A stretch of 30,848 bases of DNA from the IMG/VR virus record IMGVR_UViG_3300012919_001543, positions 1 through 30,848 of that record; one strand, 5' to 3'. Numbering within the stretch: the first letter of the stretch is position 1; each line of letters opens with the position of its first letter. Under the pieces are notes generated by a model, which was given only the letters and a program-made list of their open reading frames with translations, was not told the origin of the DNA and ran no database searches. This document shows, one piece after another, positions 15,206 through 22,465 of the stretch. Source of the DNA: a virus. Position numbers and translations under genes: made by a program.

Positions 15206-15236
15206 GGGTGAAACATTTTTTAGTTAAAGAACACCC
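15206..15236 (+). promoter_or_regulatory. Leader of the ABC importer operon with a hairpin
   Basis: GGGTG (15206-15210) can pair with CACCC (15232-15236) across a 21-nt loop that contains the TGAAACAT...GTTAAAG words shared with the BMP leader. An AGAGGAGA ribosome site follows just before the ATG at 15262. No TPP or other known riboswitch consensus is recognisable. Regulatory function is unproven. Confidence 0.35.
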
Positions 15237-15261
15237 ATAAACCTAAGAGGAGATAAAAAAA

Positions 15262-16197
15262 ATGAAACTATTAAAATCACTAGCAGTTAGTGTGGTAGCA
15301 TTACTATTCGCAACTACTGTACACGCAAAAGAAGTTACACTTCTTATGGATTGGTTCCCCCAAGGTAACCAAAGTGTTTTCTGGCAAGCAATGTTAGATA
15401 ACGACGAACATGATCTGAAAATTATTGTAAAGCCAGGTGGTCCTGGTGTAAACACCGCCGCACAAACGGCCGCAGGTTCAGTTGAGTTTGGTCTTCAAGG
15501 ATCAGATTCGGTTATGTCTGCAAACGCCAAAGGTGCTGGTTTAGTTGCAGTATTTGCCAACTTAGATCACGTTCCATATACACTCGTATTCCATCCTGAT
15601 CAAGGAATCAAATCCATTAAAGATCTTGACGGCAGACGTTTTGCAGTCAAAATGGGTGTTACTTACTGGAAGTGGGTAAAGAAAGAGTATGGCGTAAGTG
15701 CTGATGAATTCCCGCTTAAAGGCGACTTGGGTCTATTCGCTAGAGAAAAAGAAATGTTTCAACAGGGCTATTCACTTTTCCTACCTGCTAGATTGGCCGC
15801 AAAAGGTGTAGAAACAGATCAAATCACACTAGAATCTTTAGGTTACAGACCTTATAGTGTGTTGTTCACTACACAAAAAATGATTGATGAAAATCCAGAA
15901 CTTGTACAACAGGTGGTGGATAGACTGAGAGCGGCTTTTGCCAAATCTTTGAACAATCCTGATCCAACTGCGGATCTAATTCTTTCAAAGTCTAAAAAAG
16001 TTACAAGAGACATTCACATGGGTGCTATTGAACTTATGAAAGCAGACTTCTTGCCTAAAGACTACAGCAAACTTGGCTGTATGAAATCAGCAAGATGGGA
16101 AGAGCTTTCAGCACAGTTGAAAGAAGTTGATATGGTGCCTGCAGATTTTGATGCATCATCGTCATACAATCTATCATTCCTTGGCAACTGCGAGTAA
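15262..16197 (+). CDS. NMT1/THI5-type (ThiY/TauA/SsuA-like) periplasmic substrate-binding protein
   Basis: 311 residues. Signal peptide at 1-22, cleavage after VHA before K23. The mature protein starts EVTLLMDWFPQGNQSVFWQAM, which matches the LDWxPNxxHxGxYxA opening of NMT1/THI5 proteins. GPGVNTAAQTAAGSVEFGLQGSDSVMSA and GIKSIKDLDGRRFAVKMG are the usual second and third motifs. It binds a small solute in the periplasm: thiamine pyrimidine (HMP), riboflavin, or sulfonates such as taurine are the family's ligands, and the sequence does not decide among them. It is the first gene of a full importer operon, followed by its ATPase after 12 bases and then the permease. Confidence 0.9.
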   Translation: MKLLKSLAVSVVALLFATTVHAKEVTLLMDWFPQGNQSVFWQAMLDNDEHDLKIIVKPGGPGVNTAAQTAAGSVEFGLQGSDSVMSANAKGAGLVAVFANLDHVPYTLVFHPDQGIKSIKDLDGRRFAVKMGVTYWKWVKKEYGVSADEFPLKGDLGLFAREKEMFQQGYSLFLPARLAAKGVETDQITLESLGYRPYSVLFTTQKMIDENPELVQQVVDRLRAAFAKSLNNPDPTADLILSKSKKVTRDIHMGAIELMKADFLPKDYSKLGCMKSARWEELSAQLKEVDMVPADFDASSSYNLSFLGNCE

Positions 16198-16209
16198 GGA
16201 GTAGAGCTA

Positions 16210-16926
16210 ATGATAAGAGTTTCCAAAGTAACAAAACACTTTGATGAAGTTCAAGCATTAGCAGAAGTAAATTTAGATATTGCCACAGGCGAGTTCATCA
16301 GTATAGTTGGACCTTCAGGCTGTGGCAAGTCTACTTTGCTTAGAATAATTGCTGATCTAGTTTCAACCAATGGTACAATAGAAAAGCCCAACAAAGGTGC
16401 TTTTGTTTTCCAAGACAGTGCATTGTTACCTTGGCGTACAGTGCAAGGCAATGTAGAACTACTAATGGAACTAGAAGGAACAGAAAACAAAAGAGCAAAG
16501 GCCTCTGTCGCTCTTAGACAGGTAGGTCTAAACGGCTTTGAACGTTCATATCCACATCAACTAAGTGGTGGAATGAAGATGCGACTTAGTCTAGCAAGAA
16601 GTCTCGTTTTAGATCCTGAATACATTTTACTAGACGAGCCATTGAGTGCAGTAGATGAACTTACCAGAGAAGTACTGCAAGAAGAATTATACGAAATGTG
16701 GAGCAGGGATAAATTCACTGCGATACTAGTTACACACAACATCGCTGAAGCAGTATACCTCAGCAACCGAGTTGTTGTAATGAGTCCACGCCCAGGTAAA
16801 ATCACAGACGTTGTAAACATTGGATCCAGTTTAGGTTTTAAAAAACGCACACCAGAAATTAGAACAACACCACAGTTCAGCAAAGTGGTTAATGAAATAG
16901 CAGGAAAGTTAAGAACATGGAAGTAA
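16210..16926 (+). CDS. ABC transporter ATPase, TauB/SsuB/ThiZ type
   Basis: 238 residues, standard length. Walker A GPSGCGKST at 34-42, Q-loop Gln68 in FQDSALLPWRTV, signature LSGGM at 118-122, Walker B YILLDEP at 138-144, and H-loop His176 in VTHNIAEA. The LLPW after the Q-loop and the DELTREVLQEEL segment are typical of the nitrate/sulfonate/taurine/thiamine-precursor importer group. It couples ATP hydrolysis to import through the permease encoded next. An AAGGAG site precedes the ATG. All catalytic residues are intact, so this is not a decaying copy. It overlaps the permease start by ten bases. Confidence 0.95.
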   Translation: MIRVSKVTKHFDEVQALAEVNLDIATGEFISIVGPSGCGKSTLLRIIADLVSTNGTIEKPNKGAFVFQDSALLPWRTVQGNVELLMELEGTENKRAKASVALRQVGLNGFERSYPHQLSGGMKMRLSLARSLVLDPEYILLDEPLSAVDELTREVLQEELYEMWSRDKFTAILVTHNIAEAVYLSNRVVVMSPRPGKITDVVNIGSSLGFKKRTPEIRTTPQFSKVVNEIAGKLRTWK

Positions 16927-17690
16927 AAAAAATTATACCACCCATACTGATACTTGCACTGTTTTTGGGAGGTTGGCATATAGGTGCACTGATTTACGAT
17001 ATGGCATTCCTATTACCAACACCATATGCAGTATTACAGATATTCATACAAGATTTTAATATTATTATGATAGGACTAAAACAAACTTTCCAGGCCGCCT
17101 TTACAGGTTACATTATTGCTACTGTACTTGGTATTGCTGTCGCAACTATAATGAGTTTGAGTAAAATACTTGAACGCAGTTTATATCCTTATGCGATACT
17201 GCTACAAACAGTGCCTGTGGTTGCAGTAGCACCTCTAATTGTGCTTTGGTTTGGATTTGAAATAAAAAGCATTATCATAATCAGCATTATTATTGCACTA
17301 TTTCCTATCATCAACAACACACTGCTTGGACTAAAGTCAACTCCAAAAACATTGGTAGAATTGTTTGACTATCACAAAGCCAGCAGAGTTACAAGTTTTT
17401 TTAAACTGCGTTTTCCTAGTGCAATACCAAACATAATTGCTGGTATGAAAATAAGTGCAGGACTTAGTGTTATAGGTGCTATAGTTGGAGAATTTATAAT
17501 TGGTTCAGGAAGTGAACAAGGAGGCTTGGGTGTACAGATTATCTATGCACAGGCAAATTTAGAAACATCATTGGTTATGGCGTTGATACTTACAGCAACT
17601 GGTTTAGGGTTTGCATTTTTTATGACAATACAAACTATAGGTTGGTATCTGATGCGTAAATGGCATGAATCAGAAATGAAAGCGAGTTAG
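16917..17690 (+). CDS. ABC transporter permease, TauC/SsuC/ThiX type
   Basis: 257 residues with about six membrane helices (first at about 5-27, last at about 222-248). LPTPYAVLQIFI after the first helix is typical of the family. The cytoplasmic EAA-like loop that docks on the ATPase is seen around residues 140-172 (VELFDYHKASRVTSFFKLRFPSAIPNI), followed by GAIVGEFIIGSGSEQGGLGVQI. It forms the inner-membrane channel for the solute captured by the 15262 protein. The start overlaps the ATPase gene, and the next gene begins one base after its stop, so all are one transcript. Confidence 0.95.
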   Translation: MEVKKIIPPILILALFLGGWHIGALIYDMAFLLPTPYAVLQIFIQDFNIIMIGLKQTFQAAFTGYIIATVLGIAVATIMSLSKILERSLYPYAILLQTVPVVAVAPLIVLWFGFEIKSIIIISIIIALFPIINNTLLGLKSTPKTLVELFDYHKASRVTSFFKLRFPSAIPNIIAGMKISAGLSVIGAIVGEFIIGSGSEQGGLGVQIIYAQANLETSLVMALILTATGLGFAFFMTIQTIGWYLMRKWHESEMKAS

Positions 17691-17691
17691 T

Positions 17692-18720
17692 ATGCAAACA
17701 ACTGTAGAAAGAAGAAAACTAGGACTCACACAATACGACAATAGAACAGCAGGTGGTTACACACTGTTTGCTCCACAAACAGGAGGTGGTCGAGTACCAC
17801 TCATTGATGATGGTGGTGAACTAGTACATGAATGGAATATGCCTGTTAGACCAGGTAGAGATGCAGTAATACTGCCCAATGACAATCTTGGTTACAACGG
17901 CAGTCATAGTAAAAGCGTTGATCTTTATCCGCCATGGGATATTTGGCACGGTGGACACTTTATGGAAGCAGATCGTAAAAGCAATATACTTTGGGAGTAT
18001 GAAGATCCTTATGCACATCATGATGCACAATGGTTAAATGACGGATTGCTTTACGTAGCGGCGGCTGATTACAAAGATGGTCGTTACAGTGATATTGTAC
18101 GAATAGTTGACAGACAAGGTAATGTCAAATGGGAATGGTGTGCATGGAAAAAACTTAGTGAAAAGAATTGGCCTGTACATGAAGGTATGCCTGACAATCA
18201 TTGGCCCATGATCAATGGAGTACATTTGCACGATAATATCGTATACATGAGTTTGAGAAATACAAGTGGTATTATTGGTGTACACATTGACAGCAAAGAT
18301 GTAGTTTGGTCTGTGAAATGGCCTGATGTTGCACAACAACATTGTCCTGTTGTTACTGATAAAGGAACACTGATTGCATTCTGCAATGGTAATATTCGAC
18401 CACCAGGTGTGCATCACAGTAGAATTGTAGAGTTTGATCTAGCAAGTAAAGAATGCGTTTGGAGTTATGTAGACAACATGCCTCCTAGTTTCTTTTCACC
18501 TTACATGGGTAGTGTACAAAGATTGTGGAATGGTAATACATTTATTTGTGAAAGTGCATTTGGTAGATTGTTTGAAGTAACGCCAGAAGGCGATACTGTT
18601 TGGGAATACGTTATACCTGAGTTTGAAGAATATCCAGCACCTTTGAACCAATTTATAACCGGCAAACAAAACTCGTGTTTCAAAGCACACAGATACAAGG
18701 AATGGCAATATGGTTTATGA
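17692..18720 (+). CDS. Arylsulfotransferase (ASST)-like beta-propeller protein
   Basis: 342 residues. The opening GGYTLFAPQTGGGRVPLIDDGGELVHEWNM is the ASST pattern of a Gly-rich loop followed by a D-x-x-G-x-x-V-x-x-W repeat. Similar W-E/W-x repeats recur (SNILWEYEDPYAHHDAQWLNDG, GNVKWEWCAW, KECVWSYVD, GDTVWEYVIPEF), as expected for propeller blades. The DPYAHHD segment may hold the active-site His. ASSTs move sulfate from aryl sulfates to phenols. Classic ASST is periplasmic; here no signal peptide is seen, so it should stay in the cytoplasm unless the start is wrong. It lies in the importer operon one base after the permease, which suggests it acts on the imported compound. Confidence 0.75.
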   Translation: MQTTVERRKLGLTQYDNRTAGGYTLFAPQTGGGRVPLIDDGGELVHEWNMPVRPGRDAVILPNDNLGYNGSHSKSVDLYPPWDIWHGGHFMEADRKSNILWEYEDPYAHHDAQWLNDGLLYVAAADYKDGRYSDIVRIVDRQGNVKWEWCAWKKLSEKNWPVHEGMPDNHWPMINGVHLHDNIVYMSLRNTSGIIGVHIDSKDVVWSVKWPDVAQQHCPVVTDKGTLIAFCNGNIRPPGVHHSRIVEFDLASKECVWSYVDNMPPSFFSPYMGSVQRLWNGNTFICESAFGRLFEVTPEGDTVWEYVIPEFEEYPAPLNQFITGKQNSCFKAHRYKEWQYGL

Positions 18721-18883
18721 TAAAACTACAGATCCAGATGCTGGACTTAGATTAGATTTTACATCCAGAAAACGTGAGGGCTTTATGTCCTCAACTGGTG
18801 ATTCAATGCGACATGAGATGCAGAGAATGGTTGATAAAATAAACGAACTTGAAAAAAGAATAATAGAATTGGAGAGAAAATGA
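18710..18883 (+). CDS. 57-residue coiled-coil protein
   Basis: ATG at 18710 overlaps the end of the ASST-like gene, and its TGA overlaps the next ATG (ATGA at 18880). The product has a polar N-terminus (DPDAGLRLDFTSRKREGF) and a C-terminal heptad helix (VDKINELEKRIIELERK). The C-terminal helix resembles the end of the membrane protein at 2854 (DELEKRIKELES). Both junctions are typical of coupled genes, which supports it as real. Role unknown; perhaps an oligomerisation or adaptor peptide. Confidence 0.55.
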   Translation: MVYDKTTDPDAGLRLDFTSRKREGFMSSTGDSMRHEMQRMVDKINELEKRIIELERK

Positions 18884-19740
18884 TACCAGTAATAGATTTA
18901 AAATCAGATACCGCTCTTAAAGAAATTGAAGATGCTTATACTTCAATAGGATTTGCAGTTTTTACTAATCATTTTAATGAGCAAGAACAACGCACATACA
19001 ATTTATGGTTTGATACTATGAAACAGTTTTTTGAACTTGATCAAGAAACTAAACTAAAGTATCCATACGAAGGTGATACAAATTTAGGATATTCAGTAAT
19101 GGGTGCTGAGAATGTTGATCCAACTGCTCCAAAAGATTTGAAAGAAAGTTTCAACTATAACAACGACAGAATGGGCGACCATTTGTGGCCTGATATTGAA
19201 GGATTCAAAACAACTGCTAGAGCCACAGTTGATATAGCAGATAGATTAACCATTAAAATTATGACCATGTTTGATAGGATTCTTAACAGACCTGATATGC
19301 CTCTTACACGTTGTCATAAAGAAAACTACAGTACAACAAGAGTTATTCACTATCCTGCTTACACAGGTCCTATTGAAAACAAACAAATGAGAATTGGAGA
19401 ACACAGTGATTATGGAACTATTACATTACTGTGGCAAATCAATGATGTACCAGGACTTGAAGTACAAGATTTAGATGGTGCTTGGCATCCTGTGCCTTAT
19501 GCTGAAGATGGTGTGGTCTGCAACATTGGTGATTTACTACAACGTTGGACAAACGATTATTTTAAAAGCACAAAACATCGTGTCGTAAATACTCATATAG
19601 ATCAAGAACGTTGGAGTATGCCTCATTTTGTAGATCCAAAACCTGGTACAATGGTAGAAAATTTAACTAGTGAAACTGCAAAATATGAGCCTATAGAAAG
19701 CCTTGCATATCTTAAATGGAGATTGGCACAAAGTTATTGA
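18880..19740 (+). CDS. 2-oxoglutarate/Fe(II) oxygenase, isopenicillin-N-synthase-like
   Basis: 286 residues. MIPVIDLKS at the start is the usual IPNS-like opening. The iron triad is H175 and D177 in EHSDYGTITLL and H233 in STKHRVVN; the 2OG-binding pair is R244 and S246 in RWSMPHF. The LEVQDLDGAWHPVP strand between them is typical of the family. These enzymes hydroxylate or oxidise small molecules using oxygen and 2-oxoglutarate. It is the last gene of the importer transcript. A binding protein, ATPase, permease and oxygenase in that order recalls tauABCD, but this oxygenase is not of the TauD family. Substrate unknown. A new promoter begins inside its stop region. Confidence 0.9.
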   Translation: MIPVIDLKSDTALKEIEDAYTSIGFAVFTNHFNEQEQRTYNLWFDTMKQFFELDQETKLKYPYEGDTNLGYSVMGAENVDPTAPKDLKESFNYNNDRMGDHLWPDIEGFKTTARATVDIADRLTIKIMTMFDRILNRPDMPLTRCHKENYSTTRVIHYPAYTGPIENKQMRIGEHSDYGTITLLWQINDVPGLEVQDLDGAWHPVPYAEDGVVCNIGDLLQRWTNDYFKSTKHRVVNTHIDQERWSMPHFVDPKPGTMVENLTSETAKYEPIESLAYLKWRLAQSY

Positions 19741-19765
19741 CAAGTGCAAAAAAATGTAATAATAT
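19737..19765 (+). promoter_or_regulatory. Sigma70-like promoter before the 19778 gene
   Basis: TTGACA at 19737-19742, 17-nt spacer, TAATAT at 19760-19765 (four of six in consensus order). It overlaps the oxygenase stop. The -10 ends 12 bases before the ATG at 19778, and the AAGGA at 19766-19770 would lie at or before the transcription start, so the leader is very short. Confidence 0.65.
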
Positions 19766-19777
19766 AAGGAAACAAAA

Positions 19778-20002
19778 ATGAAACATGAAGGACCATTAGT
19801 AGCAATGTTTAATAGAGATGATGACGGCGTAGTTATGAAAAAAGTAATTACATATAGAAAAAAAGACAATCAATTGATTATGGAAACTGCCACAAGAACT
19901 TATACTGACAGTGGTGATTATCATGATACAAGCAGTGTACAGCCTTTAGTTGATTTAGGTTTCACACTAGCAGACAAAGTGCCCGGGGCAACAGGCAAAT
20001 AG
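19778..20002 (+). CDS. Small hypothetical protein
   Basis: 74 residues, first gene of a new transcription unit. It is a soluble protein with predicted beta strands (VVMKKVITYRKKDNQLIMETATRTYT) and an acidic N-terminus. There is no signal or membrane segment and no recognisable family. The ATG at 19778 is preceded by an AAGGA. The next gene starts one base after its stop, so it is co-expressed with the phosphoribosyltransferase. Function unknown. Confidence 0.7.
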   Translation: MKHEGPLVAMFNRDDDGVVMKKVITYRKKDNQLIMETATRTYTDSGDYHDTSSVQPLVDLGFTLADKVPGATGK

Positions 20003-20003
20003 T

Positions 20004-20537
20004 ATGGCGATAAAAAAGAAATACTATAGCTGGCAAGACCTTGAAGATCAGGTACAGGATCTAGTATATCAACTGTACAAATGCCCGTGGAAACCGGACT
20101 ATATAGTAGGACTTACCCGTGGTGGACTGACTCCTGCAATAGTTTTAAGTAATAGATTAGCTATTCCAATGTACGCACTAGATGTACGTTTGCGTGATAC
20201 CACTGAAGATTACACTGCTGAAAGTAACAAAGGCATGGCACAAGATGCACTAGGTTATGATGATAGATCAGATGGTATAAAATGGAATAGTGAAAAACAA
20301 AAAAATATATTGATTGTAGATGATATAAATGATTCTGGTGCAACTTTTGAATGGATCAAACAGGATTGGCAAAATAATTGTGAACCACGCAACGAACGTT
20401 GGAAACATGTATGGCATCAGAATGTTAAGTTTGCAGTACTAACAAACAATCTTGGAAGTACGCAAGACGTTGACTTTTATGTTGACGAAGTTAACAAAAC
20501 GGAAAAACCAGTTTGGCTGGTATATCCATGGGAGTAA
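20004..20537 (+). CDS. Type I phosphoribosyltransferase, xanthine/guanine-PRT-like
   Basis: 177 residues. The PRPP-binding motif ILIVDDINDSGATF lies at about residues 100-113, with the two adjacent acidic residues in place. KPDYIVGLTRGGLTPAIVLSNRL near the N-terminus is the pyrophosphate-loop strand of type I PRTases. The C-terminal VWLVYPWE matches the hood end (VFPWE) of xanthine/guanine/hypoxanthine enzymes. Those salvage a purine base plus PRPP into a nucleotide. An inserted Asp/Ser/Lys-rich loop at about 68-95 is longer than usual. Its likely role is purine salvage for phage DNA or for 7-deazaguanine synthesis. The purine preference is inferred from sequence resemblance only. Confidence 0.85.
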   Translation: MAIKKKYYSWQDLEDQVQDLVYQLYKCPWKPDYIVGLTRGGLTPAIVLSNRLAIPMYALDVRLRDTTEDYTAESNKGMAQDALGYDDRSDGIKWNSEKQKNILIVDDINDSGATFEWIKQDWQNNCEPRNERWKHVWHQNVKFAVLTNNLGSTQDVDFYVDEVNKTEKPVWLVYPWE

Positions 20538-20540
20538 AAG

Positions 20541-21188
20541 ATGGCGAAATATTACACTGTATCTATTAGTGGTTATGGCGGTGAAAGTGTTTACGGCAAA
20601 ATAACCAAAGACCAATATGAGTTTTGGAGCAACGAAGACAAGGTGCTTGAAGCTGGGTTTGAAGACCATGATAGTGCATTGAGTGAATGGTTTTGGGAAC
20701 CAACAGACTGGGAAGACAAGGTTCCAGCTGAAGCTCAATTTGACTGCGATTGGCATGATTTAGATGATATTGAACACAGTAATGGATGTGAATTGAATTC
20801 AGCAATGCTTGAAATTTGTCAAGTAGAAAGCGAAGAGTATATGGCACCGCATGTTGCAGATGTTTGGGAAGGTGAAATCAAGCAATTGATAACTGAACAG
20901 GACATTGAAGTTACTGAGAACATTTTAGATCTAGATGAGTTTGCTACCAAAGATGGACACAATTATGTTTTTTATGGCTGTAGTGCTGAGAAAGGCAATT
21001 TTTATTTTGCAACAATTAAATTAAGTGACGATGAAGAATTTGATATTAAACAGCTTAACTTTGATATCTACGAAATGCCAAATGGTGATACAATCGTTCA
21101 TGATGTATCCTACAAAGGTGAGTTCTTGGATAATGAAGGCGGTGATACAACCGGTAAAGCTATGTATCTTGAAGTATGGGATTACTAA
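20541..21188 (+). CDS. Acidic hypothetical protein
   Basis: 215 residues, very acidic, starting MAKYYTVSISGYGGESVYGKI three bases after the previous stop. The pattern is of a small beta-rich N-terminal domain (1-80) with many Trp, then a linker and a second beta domain (150-215, HNYVFYGCSAEKGNFYFATIKL). No catalytic motif, signal peptide or membrane segment is seen. Proteins of this style are common as unknowns in T4-like marine phages (recalled). A hairpin with a T-run follows its stop, so it may end this transcription unit. Confidence 0.8.
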   Translation: MAKYYTVSISGYGGESVYGKITKDQYEFWSNEDKVLEAGFEDHDSALSEWFWEPTDWEDKVPAEAQFDCDWHDLDDIEHSNGCELNSAMLEICQVESEEYMAPHVADVWEGEIKQLITEQDIEVTENILDLDEFATKDGHNYVFYGCSAEKGNFYFATIKLSDDEEFDIKQLNFDIYEMPNGDTIVHDVSYKGEFLDNEGGDTTGKAMYLEVWDY

Positions 21189-21200
21189 GTATATAGGTAG

Positions 21201-21228
21201 GGTAGCAATAGCTACCAGTATATTTTTT
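21201..21228 (+). terminator. Possible Rho-independent terminator
   Basis: Stem GGTAGC (21201-21206), loop AATA, GCTACC (21211-21216), then AGTATA and six T. The stem is perfect, but the T-run begins six bases after it, so efficiency is uncertain. It sits just after the 20541 gene. Confidence 0.55.
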
Positions 21229-21234
21229 AACACG

Positions 21235-21531
21235 TTGTTTGGAGGATTAAACAATCAAACAGTTAGTGCTAGAAATTATGAACGCAGGAAACAAGGTCTA
21301 TCGAACCTGTGTTGGATTATTGACAGCATATTGGGTGAAGGGCATTGCAAACGTGCATGGGCTAAATGGACAGTTATCAACAATGCAATCAGCCATTATG
21401 ATGAAATTAACAGACAGCTCGAACTTGGAGATAAGACACCTCCACAAGCCTACTATCATGGACAAAGATTGTACCAAAGTTTATTTAGAAAAATGATAAA
21501 CTATACTAAAGGGTCCAAAAATGAGCGATAA
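21235..21531 (+). CDS. Hypothetical protein with uncertain start
   Basis: This frame is open from 21025 inside the previous gene, with no ATG after 21188. TTG at 21235 is the first usual start beyond the hairpin and gives 98 residues; a GGAGG at 21241-21245 has no fitting start codon in this frame. The product is basic and aromatic, with helices around NLCWIIDSILGEGHCKRAWAKW and HGQRLYQSLFRKM. Its stop overlaps the next ATG in the ATGAGCGATAA style common here, which favours this frame over a competing one (GTG 21266 to 21496). Function unknown. Confidence 0.45.
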   Translation: MFGGLNNQTVSARNYERRKQGLSNLCWIIDSILGEGHCKRAWAKWTVINNAISHYDEINRQLELGDKTPPQAYYHGQRLYQSLFRKMINYTKGSKNER

Positions 21532-21598
21532 AGAAAATGAACCAAAGCCAGAAGATGATGAAGACGATGATAAAGTTGCAGAACGTGGATATGATTAA
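21521..21598 (+). CDS. 25-residue acidic peptide
   Basis: ATG 21521 overlaps the previous stop, and its TAA overlaps the next ATG (TAATG at 21598). The product is 25 residues with a K-P-E-D-D-E-D-D-D-K centre. Both junctions fit the local gene-packing style, but the peptide is so short and simple that it may only be a coupling reading frame keeping ribosomes on the transcript. Confidence 0.4.
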   Translation: MSDKENEPKPEDDEDDDKVAERGYD

Positions 21599-22239
21599 TG
21601 TCTTATTTTGTTGAATTAGATCTTAAACAGTATAACTTTCAAGCAGATTTAGATTGGATGTTTGAAGATGGAAAAATATGGTGGACGATGGATCAAATCT
21701 GCATTAATGCACCAGCCAGAACAGTTTTACATAGCGATAGAGCTAAACTAAGAGCCCCTGATCCAGAACATCATATGGATTTTGCATTTGGAGTAGGCAG
21801 TTTGACTGTGGATTGGCGGCAGGTTAGTACCACACCTGTAAAAGACAAAGGCGGATACGAAATGGTAGATAAATTATCAGCACCTCCTAGAGTGCCGCCT
21901 TTAAAAGAAGAAGAATTTGATACATTATGCTCAGTATTTCGTGGAACAGATTTTGAACTAGCATACAATGAATTGAATGAAAGGTATAATCTTGGAAGAG
22001 TACGTCTTATGATGATGCAACCAAGAAGATGTTTAAGTTGGCATTATGATTATGAAAATAGAATACACTATCCAATAAAAACACAAAAAGGAAATTTTAT
22101 GGTAATTGAAGATGAAGTAAAACATCTTGAACAAGATCAATGGTATCTTACTAAAACAGGTTACAACAATCATACTGCTTTTAATGGCAGTAGTGAAAGT
22201 AGAACGCATCTTGTAGCAAATCTATTAGGAGAGAAATAA
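21598..22239 (+). CDS. Aspartyl/asparaginyl beta-hydroxylase-like 2OG oxygenase
   Basis: 213 residues. The C-terminal half is a double-stranded beta-helix oxygenase: H149 and D151 in LSWHYDYENRIHYPI, then H192 in NNHTAFNGSSESRTHLV with R202 for 2-oxoglutarate. HTAFNxSxxxRxHLVxxL is the typical end of the Asp/Asn beta-hydroxylase family. The N-terminal 110 residues are not recognisable and contain a Pro-rich segment. Family members hydroxylate Asp/Asn in proteins or free amino acids. It is the second 2OG oxygenase in this window and unrelated to the one at 18880. Its substrate cannot be told from sequence. Confidence 0.75.
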   Translation: MSYFVELDLKQYNFQADLDWMFEDGKIWWTMDQICINAPARTVLHSDRAKLRAPDPEHHMDFAFGVGSLTVDWRQVSTTPVKDKGGYEMVDKLSAPPRVPPLKEEEFDTLCSVFRGTDFELAYNELNERYNLGRVRLMMMQPRRCLSWHYDYENRIHYPIKTQKGNFMVIEDEVKHLEQDQWYLTKTGYNNHTAFNGSSESRTHLVANLLGEK

Positions 22240-22464
22240 ATGGCTTTTGAATGGCACCGAATGCATAAACACGAAGAACAAATTGAAAATGATATCTATG
22301 ACAGAGTTTGCACACAAGTTTGCGAACACTATGAAATAGAAGATGTAAGTGAACTTACCAAAGAACAGATTGCAGAAATAGAGCATTTTGTTGAAGAATA
22401 CATTAGCGAATATAGTCCAATACGCAGTGGATTCAGTGATTTATTTGATAACCTAGAGATCTAG
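22240..22464 (+). CDS. Small acidic hypothetical protein
   Basis: 74 residues, starting directly after the previous stop with a TAGGAGAGAAATAA ribosome site. It is almost all helical and acidic (HEEQIENDIYDRVCTQVCEHYEIEDVSELTKEQIAEIEHFVEEYI). No motif is recognisable. Its shape, a compact helical acidic protein, would suit an inhibitor or partner protein, but nothing shows that. The next gene starts one base after its stop. Confidence 0.7.
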   Translation: MAFEWHRMHKHEEQIENDIYDRVCTQVCEHYEIEDVSELTKEQIAEIEHFVEEYISEYSPIRSGFSDLFDNLEI

Positions 22465-22465
22465 T

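Noticed and set aside
15198-15261. TPP riboswitch ahead of the NMT1-type importer
   Set aside because: The conserved TPP-aptamer words (CTGAGA, ACCTGATC) are absent; only a simple GGGTG/CACCC hairpin is seen.
16557-16979. 140-residue antisense ORF over the ABC ATPase
   Set aside because: It is the shadow of a well-supported gene with intact motifs, and its composition is unlike real proteins here.
14081-17690. Host chromosome or prophage junction around the transporter genes
   Set aside because: Same strand, same tight gene packing, same avoidance of GCWGC and phage-type genes on both sides argue that these belong to the phage genome.
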